From Cordylochernes scorpioides (lineage: Eukaryota > Arthropoda > Arachnida > Pseudoscorpiones > Chernetidae): a DNA stretch of 64,000 bases. Positions 52,613 to 63,736 of the stretch are shown one piece after another (positions within the stretch are counted from its first letter, which is position 1; each line of letters begins with the position of its first letter). Made by a program: the position numbers and the translations under genes. The stretch spans positions 20,532,446-20,596,445 of the forward strand of contig CP092882.1 of the NCBI GenBank assembly GCA_030710605.1. The letters are read 5' to 3'. The notes under the pieces are model-generated. The model was not told where the DNA came from, did no database searches, and was given only the letters and a program-made list of their open reading frames with translations.

Positions 52613-53229
52613 TGGATCTTTTTTAAGATTTTGTAAAAGATTATGAAAGGAAGACATTTCATTCAAGACAAAGAAGATAATTTTATAGGCATTGGTATTC
52701 CCTGTGGTCACTTAAGGATGTGAGAGATGGACTCTCAGAAGAGAAGGAAGAAAAAGAATCAAAACCTTTGAAATGTGGACATGGACAAAGCTACTGAAAG
52801 TGCTGTGGATAGATAAAAGATCGAATGTCTCAATCTGAAATGGAATTAATCCTGTTAGATCCACCTAGAATCCTAAATATGTAAACAAAGACTGACATGC
52901 TTCGGACCTATAATGAGAACAATGGTTTAGAAAAGAACATTGTGTTGGGATTGAAGAAAAAGAAGCATGAGAGGAAGAGCTACAATGAGCTGGCTAGAAG
53001 GGGTCAAGAAAACTACTGGAAGGTCACTAGGTGAACCTATTAGAGATTAAATTGTAGAATATTTATCCATTTAGTCGCCAAAAGTCGAATTCAACTTGAT
53101 GGACGCTAACAACAAATGTTATCAGTTGTGTAAACAAGATAACTGATAAGAAGAAAATAATTTTCTAAGAATCCTAAATGTTTACATAATTGGTAACACT
53201 ACCAACTATTAAAAATTTCCTGTGATAAT
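52613..53229. other. Intron 3, no recognised gene
   Basis: Contains 'GAGCTGGCTAGAAGGGGTCA', repeated at 53468-53487, so part of an unnamed repeat. Nothing else recognised. Confidence 0.4.
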
Positions 53230-53345
53230 TTTCCTCAATTAGTACTTTTGTCTGATGATGATAACAACACTGTTGCCGAAACATTACATTAGATTTGGTC
53301 TAATTATACCTTGTGTTTCTAATATCTATAATCTAAATTGTACAA
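53230..53345. repeat. Foldback repeat, one worn arm
   Basis: 'CTTTTGTCTGATGATG', hairpin remnant and CCGAAACATTACAT, then 'ATTTGGTCTAATTATACCTT'. Confidence 0.6.
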
Positions 53346-53659
53346 CCTTTTAACCTTTATTGTTCAACCTACAACAACTAGGTAATGAAGGTCATTAATA
53401 TAGGCTAAAAAGACTTATCACATTATTCACACAATATAGAAGGAGCATGAGAGGAAGACCTGCAATGAGCTGGCTAGAAGGGGTCAAGAAAACTACTGGA
53501 AGGTTACTAGGTGAACTCTATTGAACATGTTCCACATACATAAACATTATATACATATGATCTGTAGTGTGTCCCTCTACCGTGGTAACACAACTCATAT
53601 TCAAAACCCAAGTGTGCTGGGTACACCAGCCAAGTTCAACACCAAGGGTAAATTATCAT

Positions 53660-53930
53660 CTACTTATATAATTGCCTTATTCTGTCTGTGTGAAGTTCAC
53701 GGATAGATTTTGGTCATCAACGCGCGCATCATCATTATGATCATTATCTAATGATAATAATTATTATTATTAATCTACTTATAAAATTGCCTTATTCTGT
53801 CTGTGTGAAGTTCACGGATAGATTTTGGTCAGAATGGATAAAATAAAAAAAGTGTCAAGGGATGGGAATCGAACCCACGACCTTCCGCTTACCGGGCAGA
53901 TGCCATGACCACTAGGCTATATATTATATA
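53660..53930 (-). repeat. Second tRNA-like repeat
   Basis: On the minus strand near 53862-53925, TAGCCTAGTGG (A box) and GGTTCGATTCC (B box) are correctly spaced. The anticodon stem pairs poorly and the 3' end lacks a normal acceptor match, so it is a tRNA-derived repeat, not a tRNA gene. 'CCTTATTCTGTCTGTGTGAA' segments are duplicated at 53677 and 53792. Confidence 0.55.
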
Positions 53931-54265
53931 TAAATTAAATATTAAAACTATATATTCAAATTATTCTACTTAGCTCACGAACAGCGCCCTCTATCAAGGT
54001 TATAAATACGTATAAAATTGAAATATTTTAAAAATTTTATTAATAATAGTTCGCTTACTAATTAGAATACTTGATCTAAATCGAAATATTTATAGACGCT
54101 CGCTCGATTTGAAGATTTATATCGTAACTAATCTGACTGTAAAGTTTGGAGCGGGACGTTTCACAAGAGTGACATCCACGGCGCCAATTTATAATTGTAA
54201 CGAATAGTGTTTGAATAAAACATTTAATCGGGTAAACCCGGGCGTTGCCCGGGTCATTCGTCTAG
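53931..54265 (+). repeat. Helitron 3' end region
   Basis: Ends CCCGGGCGTTGCCCGGG, then TCATTCGTCTAG before T, the Helitron terminus. 'GGCGCCAATTTATAATTGTA' also matches the copies at 8790 and 58668. The 5' end is not determined. Confidence 0.68.
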
Positions 54266-54469
54266 TTATATAATATCAAATATATTAGGTACTGCTGTCT
54301 CCAAAATGCCATCCATCATGGAACACCATGGTGGTAGATGGTAACCCAATGCTGTTAAACTGTTACCTATAAATCATTTATTTGGCTTTCATCATTTTTT
54401 AGCCCTCTTATGATATTCGGAAAATTGAAAACTACTTCTACAGACCTTATTTACATTCCAATAATATAA

Positions 54470-54700
54470 AATTATATTAGGTGGGGCCTGGCTCATCAGT
54501 GGTGAAACCCTCCCATGGTTTCGCCAGTTTGATTATCTTACCACAGAGACCCACCTCTCTACTATTGTGATTACCTCACATAGAGGGTGGAATTGAGGGG
54601 GAGGAAAGCAGGGTTGATAAATGCCGACATAAGACACCCCGTCTGATATAGCAATCTGGTAGGTTAAACTGGTGAGATGGCTAAAAGATGAACAATACAC
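54470..54700 (-). repeat. HP1 repeat
   Basis: Minus-strand core TGGCGAAACC ... GGTTTCACCACTGATGAGCC, the best stem of the family. Confidence 0.65.
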
Positions 54701-55140
54701 ATTACATTTTATAAGGTCCGTAGAAATATATTGTAGTGATGAAATAATTAGCAAGTTGTATGGCAATTAAGAACAATTTAATAAAGCGAGAGAAATTTAT
54801 ATAAAGTTTATACAGGTTGTTTATATGAGAGCAAAGAAAAGAAGCACTAGCGCGAGCGGGGGAAAAGAATCACTGGCGCAGCGCGTGCGTTCGTGCAAGG
54901 GCTCGCCTGGAACAACCCGGCGCTGGCACGAGCTTACTGTTCCATGAAGTCGGCCCATGCTACAATATTTTAAGGTATATATAGATGGAAATTTCGCCAG
55001 GAGGAAATTGAACTATAAAAATAATTGTCACCTCTTCTTTTGGCTTTGTGACTTGAGTCCGCTCGTTTGTGGAGACAGTCAATAGATAGCACTTAATTTT
55101 AACATTTTTGACAGAAGAGGCAACCCTCACACATTTATAT
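54701..55140. other. Intron 3, no recognised feature
   Basis: A short GC-rich patch at 54840-54950 is unexplained, and no exon of the series is expected. Confidence 0.35.
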
Positions 55141-55287
55141 ATTAGATAATAAAAAGGCATATATATATTAGATTTAATAAAAGATTTATTTTGCCAATAT
55201 TTCGGTATATTTCTAATATAGGTCTTTTTATTATCTAATGAATTGAATATGGATTGCTCTATTTTCAAAACATTTATATATATATAC

Positions 55288-55782
55288 CCGGCTTCGCCCG
55301 GGTTTTACCCGAGTAAAAGTTTGTCTAACGAATCTCTCGATAAAGTGAACATTTTTTCCCGGTCCCTTGAAAAATACTCGATAAGTTGAATAAAATCAAT
55401 ATTAAATGGTTCCCTCGGTAATTGGAAGTTAAAGGAATAGTATCTTGCCTTGGAATTGTATCATTATTCTTGTCTCAAATAAATTGCCGTGTCATCCTGA
55501 ATTTTGTCTTTCCTAATTTTCTACATTACAAAATCATTGTATCATCATGATAATATTTAGAGCAGATTGTTGAATTATAACAGATAAATTAGAATATTTA
55601 TCTTGATTATTTCTAGGCGAAAAGTTATTTCAAAAATTTTATTTGCTAGAAACCTTCCCAGTACTATACTAAATAACTTCCCAAAGTTTCATGGCGATCC
55701 AATGAGTGGTTTGGTCAGGCATAAAGGACAAACAAACAAACAAACAGACACACACACATACATTCATTTTTATATATATAGA
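55288..55782 (-). mobile_element. Non-autonomous Helitron, variant
   Basis: Minus-strand 5' end TCTATATATATAAAAATGAA, interior 'TTCCCAAAGTTTCATGGCGA' like the copy at 42700, and a 3' hairpin CCCGGGCGAAGCCGGG. The final CTRR is not visible. Confidence 0.65.
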
Positions 55783-55998
55783 TTTAAAATAGTATTTATA
55801 GATGAGTATAATAATCAAAAGGTAAGGTGACCCTTTAATACATATAATGTATGCTTTCAGGTTTAACGCCCTTGCAACAACCTGAAGATGATTAATTCTC
55901 AAACCTGTCAAAAAACATGTAAGCTTGTGATATATAAACTTCACCTTTTTATTATTAAATACATCTACTACACACTGATATGCCATTGTTGTTGTTTT

Positions 55999-56280
55999 TG
56001 TAGGGGACATGTAAAAATTATTGTTTTGTATTTCTATTTTATGTAAATTTTATTTGCTTTTAAAAATTCATATTTGTTTGTTGCAAATATGCAAAATTTT
56101 TATTATCTAATTTATATATATATATATTTTATTTAATTGAATTCATTCTTCTTCTCATTCTTTTTTGGTTGCCTGAACAAAATAGCCATAGCGAGGTGTA
56201 GCCATAGTGATCGTAATAAAAAGGCTTGATTTTATAAAGAAATTATTTATGTGGAGTGTCATTGCTTAACCACCACATAA
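55999..56280 (+). repeat. 5' LTR of gag-only element
   Basis: 282 bp, TGTAGGGGACATG...ACCACATAA. Same length and nearly the same sequence as 57718-57999. Differences seen are in the TA microsatellite. Confidence 0.9.
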
Positions 56281-56323
56281 ACTGGTGAGCCGAACAAAAG
56301 AACAAGCACAACGAATTGATAAA

Positions 56324-56938
56324 ATGAAAAGTGATGAAACTGAGAGAGTTGAGACTTATAAGGTAAATATTAAACTTTCACCTTTCTGGATTGAAAGACC
56401 TGATATATGGTTTCATCAAGTTGAGGCTCAGTTCTTGATAAATAATATAAAGACAGAAAATACGAAATTCAATTATTTAATCGCTCAATTGGACCCAAAG
56501 TATGTCGAAAACTTCTGGTATATAATTACCTCTAAAGAAATAAATAAATATTCAGAGGCAAAAGAGAGACTTCTTAGAATATTTAAAGATGGCGAATCAA
56601 AAAGAATTCGAAAACTGCTATCGGGAATTGAACTAGGTGATCTAAAGCCTAGCCAGCTGTTGCAGAAATTGAGATCATTAGCAACAGAGGACTTATCCGA
56701 TAAATTTATAAAGACGCTATGGCTCGAAAGACTACCACAGGCAATTCAGCAAATTTTAATAATTAGCGAGGAAGAGCTCGACAAATTGGCAGTAATGGCT
56801 GATAGAATAGCCGAATTAAACCTCAAGGCGGAGATCTACGAGGCAGCTAAGCCGGAGAATGAAACAAAAATGTTATTAAAAAAAAATAGAATCTCTGGAA
56901 CAGAAAATAGAGAGTATGAAAATGGAGCATCAAGGTAG
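56324..56938 (+). CDS. Ty3/gypsy-type gag protein of a short LTR element
   Basis: About 204 codons from ATG to TAG. The motifs 'FWIERPDIWFHQVEAQF', 'LLSGIELGDLKPSQLLQKLR' and 'LWLERLPQAIQQIL' are those of Ty3/gypsy gag capsid domains common in arthropods. Gag assembles the particle that carries element RNA. No zinc knuckle, protease, reverse transcriptase or integrase follows. The frame opens into a tandem array and then the 3' LTR. The frame is intact, so the element may once have moved with enzymes from a complete relative. Confidence 0.85.
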   Translation: MKSDETERVETYKVNIKLSPFWIERPDIWFHQVEAQFLINNIKTENTKFNYLIAQLDPKYVENFWYIITSKEINKYSEAKERLLRIFKDGESKRIRKLLSGIELGDLKPSQLLQKLRSLATEDLSDKFIKTLWLERLPQAIQQILIISEEELDKLAVMADRIAELNLKAEIYEAAKPENETKMLLKKNRISGTENREYENGASR

Positions 56939-57005
56939 ATCTCGTGACCGAAGATCATGTGATTATTACTACAATGCGCGCTCCCGTTCCCGATCTAAGG
57001 GCGGA

Positions 57006-57492
57006 TACCAAGTATGCTATACCAGGACTACCAAGTATGCTATACCAGGACAACCAAGTAAGCTATACCAGGACAACCAAGTATGCTATACCAGGAGTAC
57101 CAAGTATGCTATACCAGGAGTACCAAGTATGCTATACAAGGAGTACCAAGTATGCTATACCAAGAGTACCAAGTATGGTATACCAGGAGAACCAAGTATG
57201 CTATACCAGGAGAACCAAGTATGCTATACCAGGAGTTCCAAGTATGCTATACCAGGACTACCAAGTATGCTATACCAGGACTACCAAGTATGCTATACCA
57301 GGAGTACCAAGTATGCTATACCAGGAGTACCAAGTATGCTATACCAGGAGTACCAAGTATGCTATACCAGGAGTACCAAGTATGCTATACCAGGAGTACC
57401 AAGTATGCTATACCAGGAGAACCAAGTATGCTATACCAGGACAACCAAGTATGCTATACCAGGAGAACCAAGTATGCTATACCAGGAGAACC
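57006..57492 (+). repeat. 23-bp tandem array in the LTR element
   Basis: About 21 copies of CAAGTATGCTATACCAGGAG plus 3 nt (TAC, AAC or CTAC-like variants). Since 23 is not a multiple of 3, each frame cycles through the same 23-residue repeat (contains MLYQEYQVCYTR and KYAIPG). All three forward frames are open throughout. Confidence 0.92.
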
Positions 57493-57717
57493 AAGAATGT
57501 TCCACAAAGAGAATCAGTATGTTAAACCAGCAGTGGAGATCCCATCATACCTGCCAGCAGAGAAGATCCCATCGGGCCTTCCAGTAAACCGCAACCATCC
57601 AAGCCTGGTGTGCGGTTCTATTTGCCAAAGGAGACCCGCAGCGCGGAAGATGGTAAAAACTCCTTCCAGGTACAATGAGTCTATTGGACGTGATTTCCGT
57701 CACTAGAAGGGGAGTGA

Positions 57718-57999
57718 TGTAGGGGACATGTAAAAATTATTGTTTTGTATTTCTATTTTATGTAAATTTTATTTGCTTTTAAAAATTCATATTTGTTTGT
57801 TGCAAATATGCAAAATTTTTATTATCTAATTTATATATATATATTTTTAATTTAATTGAATTCATTCTTCTTCTCATTCTTTTTTGGTTGCCTGAACAAA
57901 ATAGCCATAGCGAGGTGTAGCCATAGTGATCGTAATAAAAAGGCTTGATTTTATAAAGAAATTATTTATGTGGAGTGTCATTGCTTAACCACCACATAA
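57718..57999 (+). repeat. 3' LTR of gag-only element
   Basis: 282 bp, preceded by the purine-rich AGAAGGGGAGTGA, a polypurine tract for plus-strand priming. Confidence 0.9.
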
Positions 58000-58013
58000 T
58001 GTCGACTTTTTTT

Positions 58014-58320
58014 TCCACCGGGGGTGGGTGGAAGGATGGTCTAAACCATTGGTTTTCGACTGCTATGATCTTGGATCGAATCTCACATTGGGCACTTTTT
58101 TTTCTAATTAAAAAAATGCTCCAATGACCCCCGATTCTTGCAAAAGTCCAACCCTACCAAGCAAGTGCAAGTAACCAAATGGGGCTCTGGCACATTTGTG
58201 AGCGCAAAGTCGAACTGCTTTTCACATGTGTAGACATGTGGTGCACTTACAGTAAAAGCAGTCCCTAACTACCCACCATGATTATCATGGCCCGTACCGC
58301 GTGTAACTAGGAATAATTAT
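58014..58320 (+). mobile_element. tRNA-derived SINE
   Basis: Head GGGGTGGGTGGAAGGATGG, worn B box (GGATCGAATCTCACA), body and 3' block. Confidence 0.78.
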
Positions 58321-58339
58321 ATATAAAAAAAACTTTTGA

Positions 58340-58753
58340 TTATTCTATATACAGTTACAAGCGTCATTCTTCATCTCCTAATAATCAGTTTTCATCTCTG
58401 TCACCGTTTGCTTTTTTTTTGGTATGGCGCCCTCCTATTGGTTGGCTACGGTCACGCCACCTTTGCCCCCCCCCACTTGCTATTTCGTCTTTGTAACTAT
58501 TGTGTTGGAGCGGGTCGCTCCCTAAATAAATGCATATATTAGATAATAACCAAATGGAATCCTCTCTTTCTTTTTCCCAGTAAGAGACGCCTACGGAAGC
58601 CAACAGTACATAGACAGATAAAGCACATAGGCTATAGTTATTAACTAACATATGCAATTATTTAAGCCGCCAATTTATAATTGTAACAAATAGTATTTGA
58701 ATCAAAACATTCAATCGGGTAAAACACGGGCGTTGCCCGGGTCATTCGGCTAG
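58340..58753 (+). mobile_element. Non-autonomous Helitron
   Basis: Same family as 8450-8879. Ends CACGGGCGTTGCCCGGG, then TCATTCGGCTAG before T. Confidence 0.72.
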
Positions 58754-59152
58754 TTATATACATCTACTACTAATATGCTGTTGTTGTTGCTAGTGTCAAC
58801 CTTTGGTGACAATCACTCACAGCACATCTAGTGACCTTCTGGTAGCTTCTTTGAACCTGGGATTGCAGTGGTTTTTTTTAGATCTTTCCTTGCTCTTTCC
58901 CCATATACATATGCAGTACAACCTCCATGAAAGGACACCTCTCTATAAAGGACAATTTTCATCACCAAAATGACTATTTAGTAACTCTCCGGTAAGCTTT
59001 CCCTTCCAGCTAGCTCATTGGAGGTCTTCCTTCTACTAATATATGGATGATTATTTTCAGCAGCAAAAAAACCCAACAAATTTATCAAGATTTTAAACAA
59101 GAGAGAGAGTGAACTAAAAAAAAAAAGATATTGGAGACACAGACTGACTCAC
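58754..59152. other. Intron 3, mostly unrecognised
   Basis: A MITE fragment of the CAGTAGAACCTC family is at about 58915-59000. The rest is unassigned. Confidence 0.4.
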
Positions 59153-59274
59153 CCCATGGCTTCCTTGGTCCGTTCGTACAGCTCAAACCTGGAGATGATG
59201 TCTTGGTTATAGAGATTGATGAGCTTGAGGAAGTTCTCATAGGCTCCTGGGTCCTTGCTCAGGGTCTGTTGGAC
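59153..59274 (-). CDS. sin3: sin3 exon 3, PAH3 core
   Basis: Encodes VQQTLSKDPGAYENFLKLIN, then 'LYNQDIISRFELYERTKEAM', matching PAH3 'FFDKVRKALR...AYENFLRCL.LFNQEIISR.ELV....PFLG'. Acceptor CTATCCAG, donor GTGAGT, phases 0 and 2. PAH3 is the third paired amphipathic helix, a four-helix protein-binding fold. Confidence 0.94.
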
Positions 59275-59464
59275 CTGGATAGTACAGAATGATCTCAGAA
59301 GTCTGTCTATGTGATGTATAAACTCAACACAATAGAAAGGTAAATAACTGGAAGTATTTATCTAAAAATTGAAAACTATATACATTGTCAGACTTCTTTA
59401 ATTCTTGATTAGGTACAATTTGGATAAACAAAAATCAACAAGAACTGGAGGATCCCACCTAAGC

Positions 59465-59780
59465 ACAGCTGGTACAGTGGAGTGGACCCAGGAGGAGCTC
59501 TGAACCTCAGAAATAGACAGCATCAAACAACACTAACAAGATTTAGAACAAGCCATCTCAAGCCATTGAAGATAGAAAATAATAACAAAATCTACCCTAC
59601 TTGCCCAAAATGTAGCTTGGCACCTGCAGCTCCAGAACACATTATGGCTTGCATTAGATGTACTAAACAGGACCTTTGGGAGAGGCCGCTGCTTATCATA
59701 AAACAGCTTGAGGAGCACGAACTCATAGAATTCGTGTAAATCTTTACACAAGGGGATTAGAAACAACAACAACAACAACA
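59465..59780 (+). repeat. Non-LTR element 3' end with zinc-finger-like protein tail
   Basis: Frame 59482-59739 encodes 'QTTLTRFRTSHLKPL', 'CPKCSLAPAAPEHIMAC', a C-terminal cysteine/histidine motif following RNase H in many arthropod non-LTR elements. Ends in CAACAACAACAA repeats. Confidence 0.75.
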
Positions 59781-60039
59781 AAAATTTGGATTATAGATAC
59801 AAGAAAATAAGACTTAATCACAATAAATTAAAGGTTGGAATTCATGTAATCTTTACACAAGGGGATAAGAAACAACAACAAATTAAAGGTGTGTGACGTT
59901 TTGATAACAACATTGTTGTTATTTGGATTAGGTCTTATTTTCTTGTTTCTTTAATTCTTCATCCCTCCTCCAAGGGATAATAGATGGTTTAGTTAGTTGG
60001 CTAAATTGAAGTAATTTGGCTGGGGTTTTGAAAATAAAA

Positions 60040-60215
60040 GTATATAGACTAGAACATCTAGTTGCAGAGTAAAAGTGTCCTTTAGGAAAAAGTTTAATGA
60101 ATGAAAGGAAGTGTTCTCTTACCGGAAAGTTACTAAATAGTTAAAAATAGTAATTTTGGTGATGAAAACTATCCTTTATAGAGAGGTGTCCTTTCATGGA
60201 GGTTCTACTGCATAT
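60040..60215. repeat. MITE of the CAGTAGAACCTC family
   Basis: 'TAGAACATCTAGTTGCAGAG' start, 'CATGGAGGTTCTACTGCATA' end. Confidence 0.65.
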
Positions 60216-60336
60216 GTATATGGGGAAAGAGCAAGGAAAGATCTCCTAAAAAACACTTCAATCCTAGATTTAAAGGAAATAACCTATTATTTAATAAATG
60301 ATTTGAAAACAAAACATTAATTCATTAAACTCTGCA

Positions 60337-61197
60337 ATGAAACTGTTTGATTCTATTGTGATGGCTGTTTTGATGTATGCTGCTCCAATTTGGGCAACAG
60401 AGTATAAAGATTTATTAGACCATATACAACATACATTTATTCGTAGGTTCTTGAATTTGCCTAGATATACACCAGGATACATAATAAGACCAGAAACAGG
60501 CCGCGTCTCATTAATAATAACAGCTCTGAAATTGACCTTGAAATATTGGCTGAGGGTGCTGAGTATGGATACAAATAGATTGCCTCGAATATGTTTAAAT
60601 AGAATGAGGCAAATATCCTGTGCTACAGGTGCGCCCATCGGGTTTATAAAACAATTAAGCAATTTACTCAATAATAACGGATCCTCGTGGCTTACTTATT
60701 GTAATGATCCTGATTCACTAAGAAATGCTATCCCAGGAATATTAAGAACTGCGATAGAGCAAACAATACAAAATGACCTAACAAGAATAACCCAATCAAA
60801 GTTATATTCCCACTATAGAGATATATATACAACGTTTACCACCGAAGAATATTTCTTAAGTGAACTCCCTTTTCCTGTCATCAGATTAATCGCACAATTT
60901 AGAACCCTTTCAATTTTTTTCAGAGAACACCATCTGATTTTATTGAGGCGTGAAGACATGAAATGCACTTTCTGTGGATCAGGAATAACAACGGAGATGT
61001 TGCACTGCTTATTTGACTGTGCTGCTCTTTCTGAGGAAAGACGAAAACTAAATGATAAAACGGGGCAACTTTGTCCTTCATTTCCGGCACTAATTAATGA
61101 AATATCAAAGAATAGGTATATAGCGATGGCGATATTTGGATTCCACAAGACTATATCCCGGAAAAAGGCCACACAGTGTTCTCCCCATCCCTTGTGA
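60337..61197 (+). pseudogene. C-terminal part of a non-LTR reverse transcriptase protein
   Basis: 286 open codons. 'DSIVMAVLMYAAPIWATE' is the post-RT segment 'L.Y....W' of Jockey/R1-like elements. The piece then has 'RRFLNLPRYTPGYIIRPETG' and a CTFC...HCLFDC zinc-binding end. The catalytic YxDD box is absent, as expected for a 5'-truncated insertion. The 3' end (CCTGTATAGGGCG, AATAAAGGC, TTG repeats) follows directly at 61201-61258. The clean frame suggests a fairly recent insertion. Lies in sin3 intron 2. Confidence 0.85.
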
Positions 61198-61258
61198 ACT
61201 GGCGAATCCTGTATAGGGCGAGAGGCCCTAAATAAAGGCTTTTTGTTGTTGTTGTTGA

Positions 61259-61866
61259 TTTGAAAACAAAACAAGATATTTTGAAATGACAAAGTAGGTA
61301 TATATAAAAGGGCGTACCTAAATCTGTAAAGAAAAAAAAAAATTTTTTTTTTCAATATTTCGAGAGATTGCTCCCTGTTTATAAATACAATAAATTGATA
61401 AAGAGGGAGCAATCTCTCAAAATATTTTGAGAAAAAAATTGTTTTTTTTTTCGTTACAGATCCAGGTACTCCCTTTTATATGAACTTAATTGATGGATCG
61501 CCTTTTGACTTAAAGTAGGTATGGTTCTTTTTTAAAAGGCGCTTGATATTTATGAGATAAAATATTTAATAACAAAATTTTCATTTAATATTTCAGAATT
61601 TAATATGTTTTTAACCTCAATTACCTCATGAGAGAACAAAAAATAGGTTTTTAGTGGCTGCTAGTCATTAAGGGAGCCAATCATTAATGGCTTACACAAG
61701 GGAAATTTAATTGTGCTTTACAAGGTTGGTCACTCATGGGATGAATCACTTGTGTGTATGGAAGTCTCTACTGTATTCCACATTTTGAAAAAAAAAAAAA
61801 AACAGAGAAGCAGGTGTTATAAAAGAAAAAAAAAATGGAATATATGAAATATAAAATAGGAATTAC
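61259..61866. other. Intron 2, palindromic A/T-rich stretch
   Basis: 61320-61450 contains inverted 'GAGAGATTGCTCCCT' and 'AGGGAGCAATCTCTC' around a short spacer, resembling an inverted Penelope-type end. Otherwise nothing recognised. Confidence 0.4.
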
Positions 61867-61953
61867 TTTATCAAAGAAGCGATACTCAGCATAAGTGGCG
61901 TATTGGGCAACTTTGGCGTAGCTAGGGTCGACGTAGCTGGGCAGCTTGTATTT
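61867..61953 (-). CDS. sin3: sin3 exon 2, start of PAH3
   Basis: Encodes KYKLPSYVDPSYAKVAQYAT then YAEYRFFDK, the entry to PAH3 ('FFDKV'). Acceptor TTTGTGCAG, donor GTAATT, phase 0 both sides. Confidence 0.9.
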
Positions 61954-61997
61954 CTGCACAAACACAATTACACTTATGAGGTTAGATAATAGAAATT

Positions 61998-62185
61998 GAG
62001 GTAATAAGACCAAATCCAAATAAATAAATAGTGTGTAACGTTTCGGTAACAGCATTGTTACCATCTTCAGACAAAAGTCTGTAACAACGCTGTTACCGAA
62101 ACGTCACACACTATTTATTTATTTGGATTTGGTCTTATTACCTTGTGTTTATAATCTACAATCAAAATTGCGCCTCATCGATAAT
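61998..62185. repeat. Foldback repeat
   Basis: Inverted arms meeting at 'ACAAAAGTCTGTAACAACGC'. The left arm keeps the full core and the right has lost the CTGAAGATGG part. Confidence 0.78.
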
Positions 62186-62770
62186 AGAAATTGAAAACCC
62201 ACAGGAGTCAACCAAACCTAATCTTTGAAGCCACCATACAGAGTTCATCTATTTGATCAAAAATCAGTTATATTATCCATAACTTGTACAGCTCGAGGAG
62301 CATGAATTCATGGAATTCGTGTAATCTTTACACAAGGGGATAAGAAACAACAACATAACCTGTACTAGCTGAGAGAAAACATCATTTGATGACATCCCAA
62401 ATTATTTAGTGCAAAAAATATTTGTAGATAAATGAATGTAAATTCTTTGCTTCTCTCTCTCTCTCTGGCTACTGTATTGATTTAACATTTGTAACTTTAT
62501 CTTGGAAAACAGCCAACCACAAAAGCACAAACACAAATTAATGGAATATCAAAGCTTTCATCATTTAATCTGTAAAATTTGGTATTCCATCATCACAAAG
62601 GTATCTACAAACTGTACAATGAGCCAAGGTCATTATCCTCCTAGCAAAATTTTCAAGGATTATGTAAAGATATGTAAATAATTGAACCACATTCCCAACC
62701 TTCAGTGTAGATTGTAACTAAAGTGCAGCTCTAGTGAGGATGTATTCAGGTAAATAAGAATTGAGGTCCT
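62186..62770. other. Intron 1, mostly unrecognised
   Basis: A non-LTR 3' tail is at about 62285-62355 ('TCTTTACACAAGGGGATAAG'). Nothing else supported. Confidence 0.45.
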
Positions 62771-62773
62771 CAC

Positions 62774-63235
62774 ATGTTGGCATTGAAGGCAATGAAGCGG
62801 CTGATGCGCTAGCGAAAAAAAGGTACGCAAAAGAACCCTTGCCACAGAAAAAAAAAAACTTACTTTTAAAGAAATGGAAACAGTAGCCAAAACAAAATTA
62901 AACAAGAACTGGAGGATCCCAACTAAGCATAGTTGGTACAGTGGAGTGAACCTAGGAGGAACTCTGAACATCAGAAATAGACAGCATCAAACAACACTAA
63001 CAAGATTTAGAACAGGCCATCTCAAGCCATTGAAGATAGAAAATAATGACAAAATCTACCCCACTTGCCCAAAATGTTGCTTGGCACCTGCAGCTCCAGA
63101 ACACATTTTGGCTTGGATTAGATGCACTAAACAGGACCTTTGGGAGAGGCCACTGCTTATCATAAAACAGCTTGAGGAGCATGGACTTATGGAATTTGTG
63201 TAATCTTTACACAAGGGGATAAGAAACAACAACAG
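62774..63235 (+). pseudogene. Non-LTR fragment: RNase H end and zinc-finger-like tail
   Basis: Near 62776 the frame reads HVGIEGNEAADALAKK, the RNase HI 'HxGIxGNExAD.LA' motif. After an internal frame change, 62874-63203 encodes 'RNRQHQTTLTRFRTGHLKPL' and 'CPKCCLAPAAPEHILAW'. The 3' end is TAATCTTTACACAAGGGGAT then AAC repeats. Same family as 59465-59780. Confidence 0.8.
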
Positions 63236-63736
63236 AATTGAGGTTGTGTTAGTAAAGTAAAACTTGTCTTACTGGGGTCCTGCTACAAGCTGTAAAAATG
63301 GCTAAAACCACATGAACTTTAGGGTTACCTAATAATAAATGTACATAAGAGAGTCTATATGCTGAACAACGTTATATATATATACATCTATATAAATAAC
63401 ATTTTAAAAAAATTTAATGATGTGGTATGATTGTGTTTGTTCCACAGAGATGTTCCCACAGTATATGGATGAAACTTTGCAGAGATATAGAGAAAATTGG
63501 GTCTTATTTGCCACTGTTTCAACCCTAGATTATGCAAATTAATAAAAATAAATAGCCTAATTTGCATATTACCGTGTTGTAAAATTATGACGATGAGAGT
63601 GAAGGAAAATGCTATCATGAAAACTACTGATAATACCAACAACGTTAGATTGAACAATATAGATTAGACCAGCATGGCTACTAGCTAAGGAACCATTCGT
63701 GGCCTAGTAAACAACAAAACAGAGTAGAAAGATTAC
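63236..63736. other. Intron 1, no recognised feature
   Basis: A/T-rich with a (TA)n run near 63370. No coding signal. Confidence 0.4.

Noticed and set aside
53862..53925. A true tRNA gene on the minus strand
   Set aside because: A and B boxes are good, but the anticodon stem pairs poorly, the acceptor ends do not match, and the surroundings are duplicated repeat. A tRNA-derived repeat is more likely.
56285..56323. GTG at 56285 as the start of gag
   Set aside because: It lies in the primer-binding region just after the 5' LTR. An in-frame ATG at 56324 is a more natural start.
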